Of a stretch of 64,000 nucleotides of DNA, positions 36,585 through 44,423 are shown piece after piece. Below the pieces are notes generated by a model, which had not been told where the DNA came from, searched no databases, and saw only the letters and a list, made by a program, of their open reading frames with translations. The translations under genes and the position numbers were made by a program. The first letter of the stretch is position 1; every line of letters begins with the position of its first letter. Origin of the DNA: an uncultured Collinsella sp. (lineage in GTDB: Bacteria; Actinomycetota; Coriobacteriia; Coriobacteriales; Coriobacteriaceae); assembly GCA_900541855.1 (NCBI GenBank), contig UQLD01000011.1, positions 1 through 64,000 of the forward strand, in the 5' to 3' direction.

Positions 36585-38186
36585 TCACGCGCCCCCTTTC
36601 TGGACGAGTTCATCCAAGAGCTTCTCCGAAAACAGGTTGCCGCGACCCAGCTGCCCGGCAGGATCGAGCTGGAGCTTGAGCCGTGCCGATTCGACCATGG
36701 CCTCGTGGCCGTACATCGTCTCAAGAAAGCCCGCCTTGATCTTGCCGACGCCGTGCTCGGCGGAGACGGCACCGCCCATAGCCGTAACTTCGGAGGCCCA
36801 CTGGGCAAACAACTCGCCGCCGCGGCGGTAATCCTGCGCATCGCGCGGCAGGATGTTCGCATGCAGGTGGTTGTTACCAATATGTCCCCAAGCGGCAGAC
36901 TCGAGCCCGCTTTCGGCCAATGTGCGTCGATAGAGGGCGATGACATCGGCCAAGCGTGCGTTGGGCACCGACATGTCCGAGCCCAGCTTGGTGATGGTGG
37001 GGTCGGTGCGACGACGCTCGTCGATAAGCATATTGACGCTCTCGGGCACCGCATGGCGGAAGAATCGCTGGCACTCGCGATCGACCTCGGTGCGCGCGAC
37101 CCAGGTCGCATCGTCACTGCCGCCCGCAAGCTCCAATACCCACCCCAGGTGATACAGTTCCTCAGTCGCCTGGGCTTCATCATCGCAGTCGAGCTCCACG
37201 TAGACGCAGACCTTGGCCTCTTTGTCGAGCGCCGGCAGCGAGGCGAACGCCGTCGACTGCTCGCGCTGGCGACGTAGGATATCCAGGGCGCCCTCATCGA
37301 AATACTCGATGGCAGCCGCGTGGGACAGGACGGGGCGTACGGAATCGGTGAAGGACACGGCCTTGTCTTCGCTATCGAAAAAGCAGCTCACGCCCCAAAC
37401 GACCGCAGGCGCCTCCTGCAGGGTAATCTCGAGCTCGGTGATAACGCCAAGCGTTCCGCAGGCGCCGATAAAGAGGTCGATGGCGTCCATATCGTCCGCA
37501 ACATAATAGCCCGAAGCATTTTTGGTCTTGGGCATGGTGTAGGCGGGAAGATCAAGCTCGAGTGCACGGCCTTCCGTTGTCACGAGCGAAAGGCGACGAC
37601 CCTGCGCAAAAACCTCGCCACGCTGAAGCTCGACCAGGTCGCCATCGGTCAGCGCGACATGAAGACCCGTGATGTGGGGGCGCATGGGACCATAGGCGTA
37701 GCTGCGAGCGCCAGAGGCATTGCATGCCGCCATACCGCCCAGGCAGGCAGACGCCTCGGTGGGATCGGTAGGAAAGAATTGCTCGGGGGCTTCCTGAAAT
37801 TCCTCGTAAGCCTTAAGCGAAGCCTGGTCCCAGTCTGTGGTCGGGAGCACCTTCTTGCCCAGCTGCTTGCGCAGCTCGGACAGCACGACGCCCGGCTCTA
37901 CGCGAAGCAGAAAGCGACCCTGCTCATCGCGGCGAAGGCCTAGGTAGCGATTCATACGAGAGGTATTGAGGATGTGGCCGCCATGGGGCACGGCGCCGGC
38001 GGCGAGACCGGTCCGGGCGCCCTGAACCGTTACCGAGACACGCTCGGCATGGAGCTGCCGCAGGATGGCGCGAACCTCGTCTTCCGATGTCGGAAACGAA
38101 ATGCTCGAGGCCTCGCCCGACGAACGAGACTCATCGCGACCGTATTCCTCGTACTCATCGGTGAAGGGTTTGATGGTTGCAGACAT
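36585..38186 (-). CDS. FAD-linked 2-hydroxyacid (lactate/glycolate) dehydrogenase
   Basis: 533 residues, GlcD/LDH type. The N-terminal FAD-binding domain shows SVTVQGARTGLAAGAVPHGG and GGMAACNASGARSYAYG; the C-terminal FAD-oxidase domain ends in GGAVSAEHGVGKIK and LDPAGQLGRGNLF. It would oxidise D-lactate or another 2-hydroxyacid to the keto acid and pass electrons to the EtfAB pair encoded just downstream; the stop overlaps the possible etfB GTG. First gene of the operon, ATG after GGGGAGT. Lactate is the best guess from the operon; glycolate or 2-hydroxyglutarate are alternatives. Confidence 0.9.
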   Translation of the reverse strand: MSATIKPFTDEYEEYGRDESRSSGEASSISFPTSEDEVRAILRQLHAERVSVTVQGARTGLAAGAVPHGGHILNTSRMNRYLGLRRDEQGRFLLRVEPGVVLSELRKQLGKKVLPTTDWDQASLKAYEEFQEAPEQFFPTDPTEASACLGGMAACNASGARSYAYGPMRPHITGLHVALTDGDLVELQRGEVFAQGRRLSLVTTEGRALELDLPAYTMPKTKNASGYYVADDMDAIDLFIGACGTLGVITELEITLQEAPAVVWGVSCFFDSEDKAVSFTDSVRPVLSHAAAIEYFDEGALDILRRQREQSTAFASLPALDKEAKVCVYVELDCDDEAQATEELYHLGWVLELAGGSDDATWVARTEVDRECQRFFRHAVPESVNMLIDERRRTDPTITKLGSDMSVPNARLADVIALYRRTLAESGLESAAWGHIGNNHLHANILPRDAQDYRRGGELFAQWASEVTAMGGAVSAEHGVGKIKAGFLETMYGHEAMVESARLKLQLDPAGQLGRGNLFSEKLLDELVQKGGA

Positions 38187-38532
38187 GCAGAACTCCCCTT
38201 TAGCTAACTACAGTGTTTGCAGGGAGATGTTACCGCATCGTTTCGTTGACGTGTTCGAGACCGTCTCCATAATTGAGGATTTTTACGTTCGTGCAATTCG
38301 GCGAGCGGCTGGATTTCCTCGGCAGACGATGCTTTTAACACATATGGCCCCGCCGTCACTGACCGCGCGATTGCCGCTCGAAAAAAGTTGGAGTATTTTT
38401 TGCCGCCTTTTACCTGCGGAGACGCCAATCCGTCAAGCATTTGGTCAGCAATTGGTCAAGTAACGGCTGATACGGTCGGCATCGACAGCCAAAACCGACA
38501 GAAGTTTTGGCCCCAGAAGCAGGGAGGTTCCC
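38187..38532. other. 346-bp divergent intergenic region
   Basis: Lies between the dehydrogenase-Etf operon (leftward) and the envelope cluster (rightward), so it should contain both promoters. On the minus strand TTGCAC and TTATGG at 18 bp spacing are a weak promoter candidate for the Etf operon. A pair of TTGGTCA repeats occurs at 38441. A minus-strand open frame here (38204-38440) has no ribosome site and is not called. Confidence 0.5.
38441..38458 (+). repeat. paired TTGGTCA direct repeats, 11-bp phase
   Basis: TTGGTCA at 38441-38447 and 38452-38458, one helical turn apart, 75 bp before the first envelope gene. Possibly a regulator binding site. Confidence 0.4.
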
Positions 38533-38829
38533 ATGGCATATTACTGGCCCCAGTACGGCATCGCCATCGAAGTCGACGACGATCCCCATCTCCTGCCTTT
38601 CGACGAAGAGGCATTCCCCGATACGACGGTCTACCACGTTACCACCGATGTGATCTGCGACCCCGAGTCGTTCTCGGCGCTCGCCCACCGCATCGCGCAT
38701 ATCCACGACATCGAGCTCCCTCCCGACTTCGACGAGCTTGTCTACTCACGCCGCCTGATGCTTCACATGCTCTTTGGAGCGAACCCGTCCACCTTTGCGC
38801 GCATCTATACCGCCAAGGATGCCGCATGA
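38533..38829 (+). CDS. small conserved-looking protein of the envelope cluster
   Basis: 98 residues, acidic, with no signal peptide or membrane segment. Not recognised. GGGAGG stands 6 nt before the ATG, and its stop overlaps the start of the next gene (ATGA), so it is translated together with the membrane protein downstream. That coupling makes a random open frame unlikely and suggests a cytoplasmic partner or regulator of the cluster. Confidence 0.7.
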   Translation: MAYYWPQYGIAIEVDDDPHLLPFDEEAFPDTTVYHVTTDVICDPESFSALAHRIAHIHDIELPPDFDELVYSRRLMLHMLFGANPSTFARIYTAKDAA

Positions 38830-39335
38830 GCGCGAAGAAGCCACCCCACTTTGCAGGCCTGGGTCGTCGCAAGAAGCTCATCGTTGCCTGCTTGGCCATC
38901 GTCTGTGCCCTTGTCGCCGTAGGACTATACGCTTGGCAGTCGCAGCCCGTACCCGAGGCGGGCGCTTCGGTTACGACGGCCGAGGGCAAAACGCGTCAGG
39001 AAATCCAAGATGAGCTCGACGCCATAGTCCGCGACAACATGATGACGATTTCGGTCGCACCGGTCGCTCAGCTGCAGGAGGACGGCAAGCTGCGCGTCAA
39101 CGTGCAAAACGTCCAAGACAATAAATTTCCCCAGCGATTCCGCGTCATCCAAAACGACGAGACCATGTACGAATCCGGTGTGGTCGAGACCGGCAAGACA
39201 ATCGAAACGTGCCCCGCCGGCGACATCAAAGAAGGCGAGGCGTACATCGAGATCCAGGCACTCGATGCCAAGACCCTCGACAGCCACGGCAATCCGACAC
39301 GTGTCAAGGTGCGGGTTGAGCAAGCCGAGAACTAG
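38826..39335 (+). CDS. membrane-anchored protein of the envelope cluster
   Basis: 169 residues. A short basic cytoplasmic start (MSAKKPPHFAGLGRRKK) precedes one hydrophobic segment (about 19-37), then an outside domain of about 130 residues rich in beta-type sequence (ISVAPVAQLQEDGKLRVNV, RFRVIQNDETMYESGVVETG). The pattern suggests an extracellular beta-sandwich held by a signal anchor. No family is recognised. The ATG lies inside the preceding gene's stop, giving translational coupling. Confidence 0.75.
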   Translation: MSAKKPPHFAGLGRRKKLIVACLAIVCALVAVGLYAWQSQPVPEAGASVTTAEGKTRQEIQDELDAIVRDNMMTISVAPVAQLQEDGKLRVNVQNVQDNKFPQRFRVIQNDETMYESGVVETGKTIETCPAGDIKEGEAYIEIQALDAKTLDSHGNPTRVKVRVEQAEN

Positions 39336-39425
39336 CTTTTCCGGCCGACGCGGCACCGCACGCAATTCACCAGCATTCGTCCAATCATCGCGGGGACGGC
39401 CCGCGGCGAATAGAAAGGAACGACC

Positions 39426-40025
39426 ATGGACATCACCAGGAACATGAACGGAGCCAGAGCGCTCGTCGTGGGCGCGGGGCTCGCGCTCGCGCTCGCAATG
39501 GGCGCCGCCCCGACGCCAGCTATGGCGGCCGGGCGCGTTGGAACCACGAAAGTAATGGTCAGGACCGAGATCGACAACGTTGAGTTCAAAGTTCCGACGG
39601 TTATTCCCTTCGTCGCCAAGGCCGACGGCACGCTTCAGGGCCCCTCAGAAGACGCGACCACCATCGACAATCATTCGGCCTACGGCATCCATGTCACCAA
39701 CATGAAGATCGACGCCATGAACACCTGGACCATTGCTGCCGACGCCAAAGCCGGAACCGCACAGAACTCCATCGACTTTAAGGTCGGCCCCGACGGCGCA
39801 CTCCAGAACGCCAGCGCCGCAATGCAGGAGACGGGCCTCGATCTTTCCAAGAACGCAGCCTTCGACATGGGCTACCAGGGCATTGCCGGCGGCACGGACA
39901 AAATTAAGCTCAAGACAAGCGGAAACGTCGCCCGCGTCACGCGCGACATCTTCCGCGTAACCGGCGAAGGCGATCAGGTTGCAACGATCACCTGGACGGT
40001 CGAGCCCGGTGCGCACACGGCATAA
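39426..40025 (+). CDS. secreted protein of the envelope cluster
   Basis: 199 residues. A clear signal peptide with hydrophobic core (residues 12-28) and cleavage after AMA near residue 34. The mature part (about 165 residues) has alternating beta-type sequence, including VPTVIPFVAKADG, IDNHSAYGIHVTNMKI and ending ATITWTVEPGAHTA; this recalls small surface beta-sandwich proteins of other gut actinobacteria and WxL-like proteins but no family can be asserted. AAAGGAA precedes the ATG. Its 3' end overlaps the start of the LAQTG gene. Confidence 0.75.
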   Translation: MDITRNMNGARALVVGAGLALALAMGAAPTPAMAAGRVGTTKVMVRTEIDNVEFKVPTVIPFVAKADGTLQGPSEDATTIDNHSAYGIHVTNMKIDAMNTWTIAADAKAGTAQNSIDFKVGPDGALQNASAAMQETGLDLSKNAAFDMGYQGIAGGTDKIKLKTSGNVARVTRDIFRVTGEGDQVATITWTVEPGAHTA

Positions 40026-40290
40026 GGCCGTCGCCCTGGCCGCCGCCGTCAGCATCCTAGCGTTTGGGCCAGCCATGGCCTTTGCCCAGCAAGAACAGGC
40101 GCAGGCCGCCACGCAAGTGACGGTCGACCTCTCGGAGCTCGACCGCAGCGACCGCGAGGAACCGTTGGCGCAGACAGGCGACAAACGATGGCTCTTGGCA
40201 GCAGGCGCCGCAGCAGCAGGCGCGGGAACCGCCGGCCTCGGTCTGCACATCAAACACAGCCAGAAACAAAACATGAACAGGCCGCACTAA
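40009..40290 (+). CDS. 93-residue wall-anchored protein with LAQTG sorting signal
   Basis: Starts with GTG at 40009 inside the preceding gene (17-bp overlap). A signal peptide of about 26 residues (AVALAAAVSILAFGPAMA) leads into only ~26 mature residues, then LAQTG (53-57), a hydrophobic segment of about 18 residues and a basic tail HIKHSQKQ. That is the sortase layout with Ala for Pro in LPXTG. The mature part is far too short for an adhesin, so it may be a wall anchor or stub for a partner protein. No sortase gene lies in the window. Confidence 0.75.
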   Translation: MRTRHKAVALAAAVSILAFGPAMAFAQQEQAQAATQVTVDLSELDRSDREEPLAQTGDKRWLLAAGAAAAGAGTAGLGLHIKHSQKQNMNRPH

Positions 40291-40308
40291 ATTAGCTAAG
40301 GAGACCCC

Positions 40309-41739
40309 ATGGCATCGAAGAACCTTTTGCCCGTCGTCGCACTCTGCGGCGCGCTCGCAACCGGAACGCCTGTCGCCGCTTGGGCGACTCCTGTCATGGC
40401 AGACTCCTTACCAGCGGCCCTAAGCTCCGCACCAAATCCGTCGAGCGCCATTGCGTGCAAGCGTTTTTCGATCGCACAGGCCGCAATCTCAACCTCGGGA
40501 TGCCTTCGTCGTAATACGGACGGCTCGATAGTCGTGGATATCAATCGTTCGAACAAGGCAAACGGCTCCCAGGCGGGGTGCGCCGTCTGCACGTGGCGCT
40601 CGGTTGCGCTCGATGCAGATGGCGATCCATGCAATTTAGAGCTGCGCATCGACATCGCTTCGGTCGATGACTCGGCGAACGGAGCGAAGGTCGCCTTCGA
40701 CGGTACGTTTTTTGAGAAAGGAGGCGGTATATGTCTGGGCTGCGCCGCCGCGAATGCAGACGACACGCAGCCCACCCTCTCATTCACGGCATCGTTGCGG
40801 CTGACCAAAGCCGGTACCGATGCCATCGCGGCGGGAGAAGCGTCTCTGCTGTTCTACGCCGTCAGTACCAAAGACACAGACGCTCATTTCGAGAAGCCAG
40901 CCGGATCACTCAGCCTTACACGAGGGATAGAGGCAGGCCCTATTGAAATCGATGCCCGCGCGCAAAGCAGGCAACGCATTCTTGCCGACCCGGCGCTTCT
41001 CGAAATGGAGTGGAACGGATCCGGAGCCATCGGAATTCTCCCCTCCGCGTTTGACGCCAAGACGCTCCCCCCAAACGACGAACCCATCAACGCAACCATA
41101 CAAGAAGAGAGCGCGGACAAAGAAGCAGGTGCGGGCGACACGCCGTCGCCGACAAACAGCGTCCCAGCTTCTTTCGAAGCGCCGAATGAGCCCGCTGCCG
41201 ATCCAAACGATCCCGAGTTCGCGGACAGTCTGGGGCTTGCTGATCCTCAAGAGATCGATGAAGGCAACTGCTGCGTGCTTGCCGCGCTCGACCACACAGA
41301 GGTCGTCGACGCTGCGAACATCGAAGTTGCCGCCGCCAATCAGCCCGTCCGCAAGTCAGCCATCATCGCATTTCCTGAATCCATCGAAGTCGTCTTTTTG
41401 CCATCGGGCGAGGTCGTGGCCCCAACACTGCTCACCTTGTTGGGCGCCAAGAATACTCGAAACGAAATTAAAAAGGTCACGGTTGTCGACCCTGCAACCA
41501 CCGCCAAGCTGCGTTTATACGCCGTTGCTCCAGACGGAGGCAAGACCTTAGAATTCGATGGTGACACACTCCTAGCCTGGCGACGTCTGGACATTATGCA
41601 AGACGTCTCGTATCAGATCGAACTCGAAGGGTTTGATCGTGCCCGCGATGCCAATATCATTGCCGCGGCTATTGAATCCCCACAGCGGCTTATGACACTG
41701 CGCTTTGAATACTATCCCTATGTCCCGACAACCACCTGA
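40309..41739 (+). CDS. cysteine-rich secreted protein of the envelope cluster
   Basis: 476 residues with an N-terminal signal peptide (about 1-31, AWATPVMA). Two probable domains: residues about 40-230, with cysteines in SGCLRR, AGCAVCTW, DPCNLE and GGICLGCAA, and residues about 335-476, beta-rich (ESIEVVFLPSGEVVAPTLLT, KLRLYAVAPDGG). They are joined by an acidic, Pro/Ser-rich linker. At least ten mature cysteines suggest disulfides. No sorting signal or membrane end is present, so it is released or bound by a partner. AAGGAG precedes the ATG, 18 bp after the LAQTG gene. Confidence 0.75.
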   Translation: MASKNLLPVVALCGALATGTPVAAWATPVMADSLPAALSSAPNPSSAIACKRFSIAQAAISTSGCLRRNTDGSIVVDINRSNKANGSQAGCAVCTWRSVALDADGDPCNLELRIDIASVDDSANGAKVAFDGTFFEKGGGICLGCAAANADDTQPTLSFTASLRLTKAGTDAIAAGEASLLFYAVSTKDTDAHFEKPAGSLSLTRGIEAGPIEIDARAQSRQRILADPALLEMEWNGSGAIGILPSAFDAKTLPPNDEPINATIQEESADKEAGAGDTPSPTNSVPASFEAPNEPAADPNDPEFADSLGLADPQEIDEGNCCVLAALDHTEVVDAANIEVAAANQPVRKSAIIAFPESIEVVFLPSGEVVAPTLLTLLGAKNTRNEIKKVTVVDPATTAKLRLYAVAPDGGKTLEFDGDTLLAWRRLDIMQDVSYQIELEGFDRARDANIIAAAIESPQRLMTLRFEYYPYVPTTT

Positions 41740-41857
41740 GGCTTAAATGCTGCGCGTCGTTGCTAATGCCACTTATATAACGTATTAGATGAGTCGCGAT
41801 GTACCTCGCATTCCACTCTGCTACGATTGCCACGTTGGCATCAATACGGGAGGGCTC

Positions 41858-42574
41858 ATGCCGGGCTTGGGAACAATCATCAACGTTGTGCTTTTGATTG
41901 CGGGCGGTCTTTTGGGATTAGCGGGCGGCCGCTTCATTACACCGCGCATCCAAGACACGCTCATGAAAGCATCGGGGCTGTGCGTCCTGTTTATCGGCCT
42001 TGGCGGCACCATGCAAAAGATGCTCCTTATCGATGGGAAGGCGCTGGCGACCACCGGTACCACCATGCTCATCGTCTCATTTGCGGTCGGTTCGCTCATC
42101 GGCGAGGCCGTCAACTTGGAAGCCGCCATCGAGAACCTTGGCGAATGGCTCAAGCGCAAGACTGGCAGTGAGGGCGATAACGAGTTCACCAACGCTTTTG
42201 TCCCGACTTCACTCACCGTGTGCATTGGCGCCATGGCCATTGTGGGATCGATCCAGGACGGCCTGCTCGGCGACTGGTCAACGCTTGCCCTCAAGGGCGC
42301 ACTGGACTGCATCATCGTCTGCACCATGACGGCCTCGCTTGGCCGCGGCTGCATCTTCTCGGCCCTGCCCGTCGCCGTGTTCCAGGGGACGATCACGTTG
42401 TTTGCCGGCGCGCTCTCCCCCATCATGACCACAGCGGCCCTCAACAGCCTTTCGCTCGTAGGCTCCATGCTCATCTTCTGCGTCGGCGTCAACCTCATCC
42501 GTCCTCAGACCTTCCGTACGGCCAATATGCTTCCCTCCGTCGTCATCGCCGTCATCTACGCCCTCCTGTTCTAA
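41858..42574 (+). CDS. DUF554 family membrane protein
   Basis: 238 residues with about six to seven membrane segments. MPGLGTIINVVLLIAGGLLG at the start, LGGTMQKML, VGSLIGEAVNLE and CIGAMAIVGSIQDGLLGD are strong DUF554 signatures. The function is unknown; it may be a transporter or channel. ATG 41858 follows GGAGGG; the upstream open frame is ignored. Single gene. Confidence 0.9.
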   Translation: MPGLGTIINVVLLIAGGLLGLAGGRFITPRIQDTLMKASGLCVLFIGLGGTMQKMLLIDGKALATTGTTMLIVSFAVGSLIGEAVNLEAAIENLGEWLKRKTGSEGDNEFTNAFVPTSLTVCIGAMAIVGSIQDGLLGDWSTLALKGALDCIIVCTMTASLGRGCIFSALPVAVFQGTITLFAGALSPIMTTAALNSLSLVGSMLIFCVGVNLIRPQTFRTANMLPSVVIAVIYALLF

Positions 42575-42662
42575 ATCTATCTACGCAGCAGTATCTCGAA
42601 CACCTGTTTGATGCTGTGCTATGATATGAGGTCACCGAAGCTGCGTTAGGAGAGGAGAAGCG

Positions 42663-44423
42663 GTGGCCGACCAGGACATCAAAATGCTCATCGAGCGCAT
42701 TATGGCCGAGGCTCGGACCCATCAGTCCGCCCGCTTCTCAAACGAAATCTACGCAGACGAGCCGATTCTCAAAACCGGCCGACAGATGCAGAATTTCCTC
42801 CCCGACCAGTACCGCAAAATGCGCGAGATATCGCGCTGGCAGGATGACCCCAAGGGCGGTGCGGGCCGCTGGCTTTCGGAAGCCGAGCTTTTTTACCGCC
42901 AGGGCCTGCTGATGGCCGACTTTGAGGACGACTGTCCCTACAACGGCACCTTTAAGTCGTACTTTCCCACCTACAACGCCATGAGCGACCGGCAGCTGCG
43001 CGGCTACTTTACCTGGCGTGCCCAAGTGCGCCGCGGAACCGTCGAGGAAACGTCTACGTCCTTTGCCTTCCTGTATCTCTATGAGCTGATCTGCGGCATC
43101 GGCGTTGATGACCCGCTCGATGGCTTTAGCAAGATCAAGGCCTTTTGGGATGCCTACCGTGCCTTCGAGCCCGGCATCGACCGGTTTGCACGCGTGTGGT
43201 TGCAGGACTACGCCGTGTTCCACGGGCTCGACCCCAAGCTGCTTCGCGACTCTAAAACCGTCATGTTCGATAACGCCCTTATCGAGCTGCGGCGCGCGGC
43301 TCGAGACCTTGTACCAGCACAGGCACCGTCCGGCCAGACCCCTAAGCGTCGCAAAACCTCCGAGCCCACGCTCCCCCTTCCGCCCGACGAGGCAGGCGAG
43401 GAGCGACTCATGACCGCTATAAACGCCCTCTCCACGTACAACCTGAATAACTCACGGCTCGACCGTTCCCACCATCGCGACCTGCGCCACGTGGCATGCG
43501 CCGTGTATGTCCGTATGGCGCGCTACTATGACACGCACCGAAAGACCGGCATCGTAGCGAGCTTGTTTGGGGAGGAGACGGCCATGCCCTACACCATGTT
43601 TGCCTCGGCCGTATTCTTTGCGCCCGAGCGCCACGAGGACTGCGAATACCGCCTGGATCCTATCCATATCTACCGTTGCCAAAACGGCTTTTGGGAATGC
43701 ATGCGTATCCACGGCAGCAGGCAAAAGAGCAGCAAACTCGGCGAAATGATGCGCGCCTGCGACCAACGCCTACGCCTGGCGCTGGACCCCGCCCACCCCC
43801 TAAAGGAGGAGAAGGTCCCCAAATATCTGACCAAGATCATCGATGACGAGATCGTGGCATGGCTTTCGTGGGATGCCGCGCACCAGCCCGTCAAGATCGA
43901 TATCGATTTGAGTCAGCTGGGACACATTCGGAGCGCCGCCGCACAAACGCGTGAGGCGCTTTTGATCGATGAGGAGCGCGAGGACGATGTGCTCGCAGAG
44001 GTCGATACGGTGGACTCCGAGCAGCCGAAAGCCGAGCCCGCAGCAGACGCGTTTGTCGAGCCGGTCACGGCGGCCGCAGAGCAGGACGAGGCCGACGAGC
44101 CAACCATTTCCACCGAACAGTTTGGTGTCGTGGCGCCGCTTCTTGCGCCGACGCCCCCGCGCGCAGCGGCTGCGCCCACTGACGCCGCGAGCGAACTCGC
44201 ACCCGCCGCAACCGCGTATCTGCGCGCACTGCTCGAGCAGAACGCAGCGCAAGCGACATCGGCAGTGGCGCACTCGGGCCAGAGCGAGGACATGCTCGTC
44301 GATAGCATCAACGAGGCGCTCTTTGACCTGGTGGGTGACACCGTAATTGAATTTGGCGCGGCAGGACCGCAAATTATCGAGGACTACGAAGCAGACGTGA
44401 GAGGATACCTAGACTATGAGTGA
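42663..44423 (+). CDS. TerB_N/TerB_C domain protein
   Basis: 586 residues starting at GTG with AGGAGAGGAG upstream. Residues about 50-200 match the TerB N-terminal domain: RWLSEAELFYRQGLLM, FPTYNAMSDRQLRGYFTWR and SFAFLYLYELICGIGV. The middle ~210-430 is the remaining core; about 430-520 is a Glu/Ala/Pro-rich linker; the end (LLEQNAAQ…DYEADVRGYLDYE) resembles TerB_C. Such proteins occur with BrxD-like ATPases and Lhr-like helicases in Ter-linked DNA-processing or defence modules described by comparative genomics. The stop overlaps the ATPase start by 8 bp. The protein may act as a scaffold; no enzyme motif is seen. Confidence 0.85.
   Translation: MADQDIKMLIERIMAEARTHQSARFSNEIYADEPILKTGRQMQNFLPDQYRKMREISRWQDDPKGGAGRWLSEAELFYRQGLLMADFEDDCPYNGTFKSYFPTYNAMSDRQLRGYFTWRAQVRRGTVEETSTSFAFLYLYELICGIGVDDPLDGFSKIKAFWDAYRAFEPGIDRFARVWLQDYAVFHGLDPKLLRDSKTVMFDNALIELRRAARDLVPAQAPSGQTPKRRKTSEPTLPLPPDEAGEERLMTAINALSTYNLNNSRLDRSHHRDLRHVACAVYVRMARYYDTHRKTGIVASLFGEETAMPYTMFASAVFFAPERHEDCEYRLDPIHIYRCQNGFWECMRIHGSRQKSSKLGEMMRACDQRLRLALDPAHPLKEEKVPKYLTKIIDDEIVAWLSWDAAHQPVKIDIDLSQLGHIRSAAAQTREALLIDEEREDDVLAEVDTVDSEQPKAEPAADAFVEPVTAAAEQDEADEPTISTEQFGVVAPLLAPTPPRAAAAPTDAASELAPAATAYLRALLEQNAAQATSAVAHSGQSEDMLVDSINEALFDLVGDTVIEFGAAGPQIIEDYEADVRGYLDYE

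Noticed and set aside
38204..38440. 78-codon minus-strand open frame upstream of the dehydrogenase-Etf operon
   Set aside because: No ribosome site, occupies the expected promoter, no similarity recognised.
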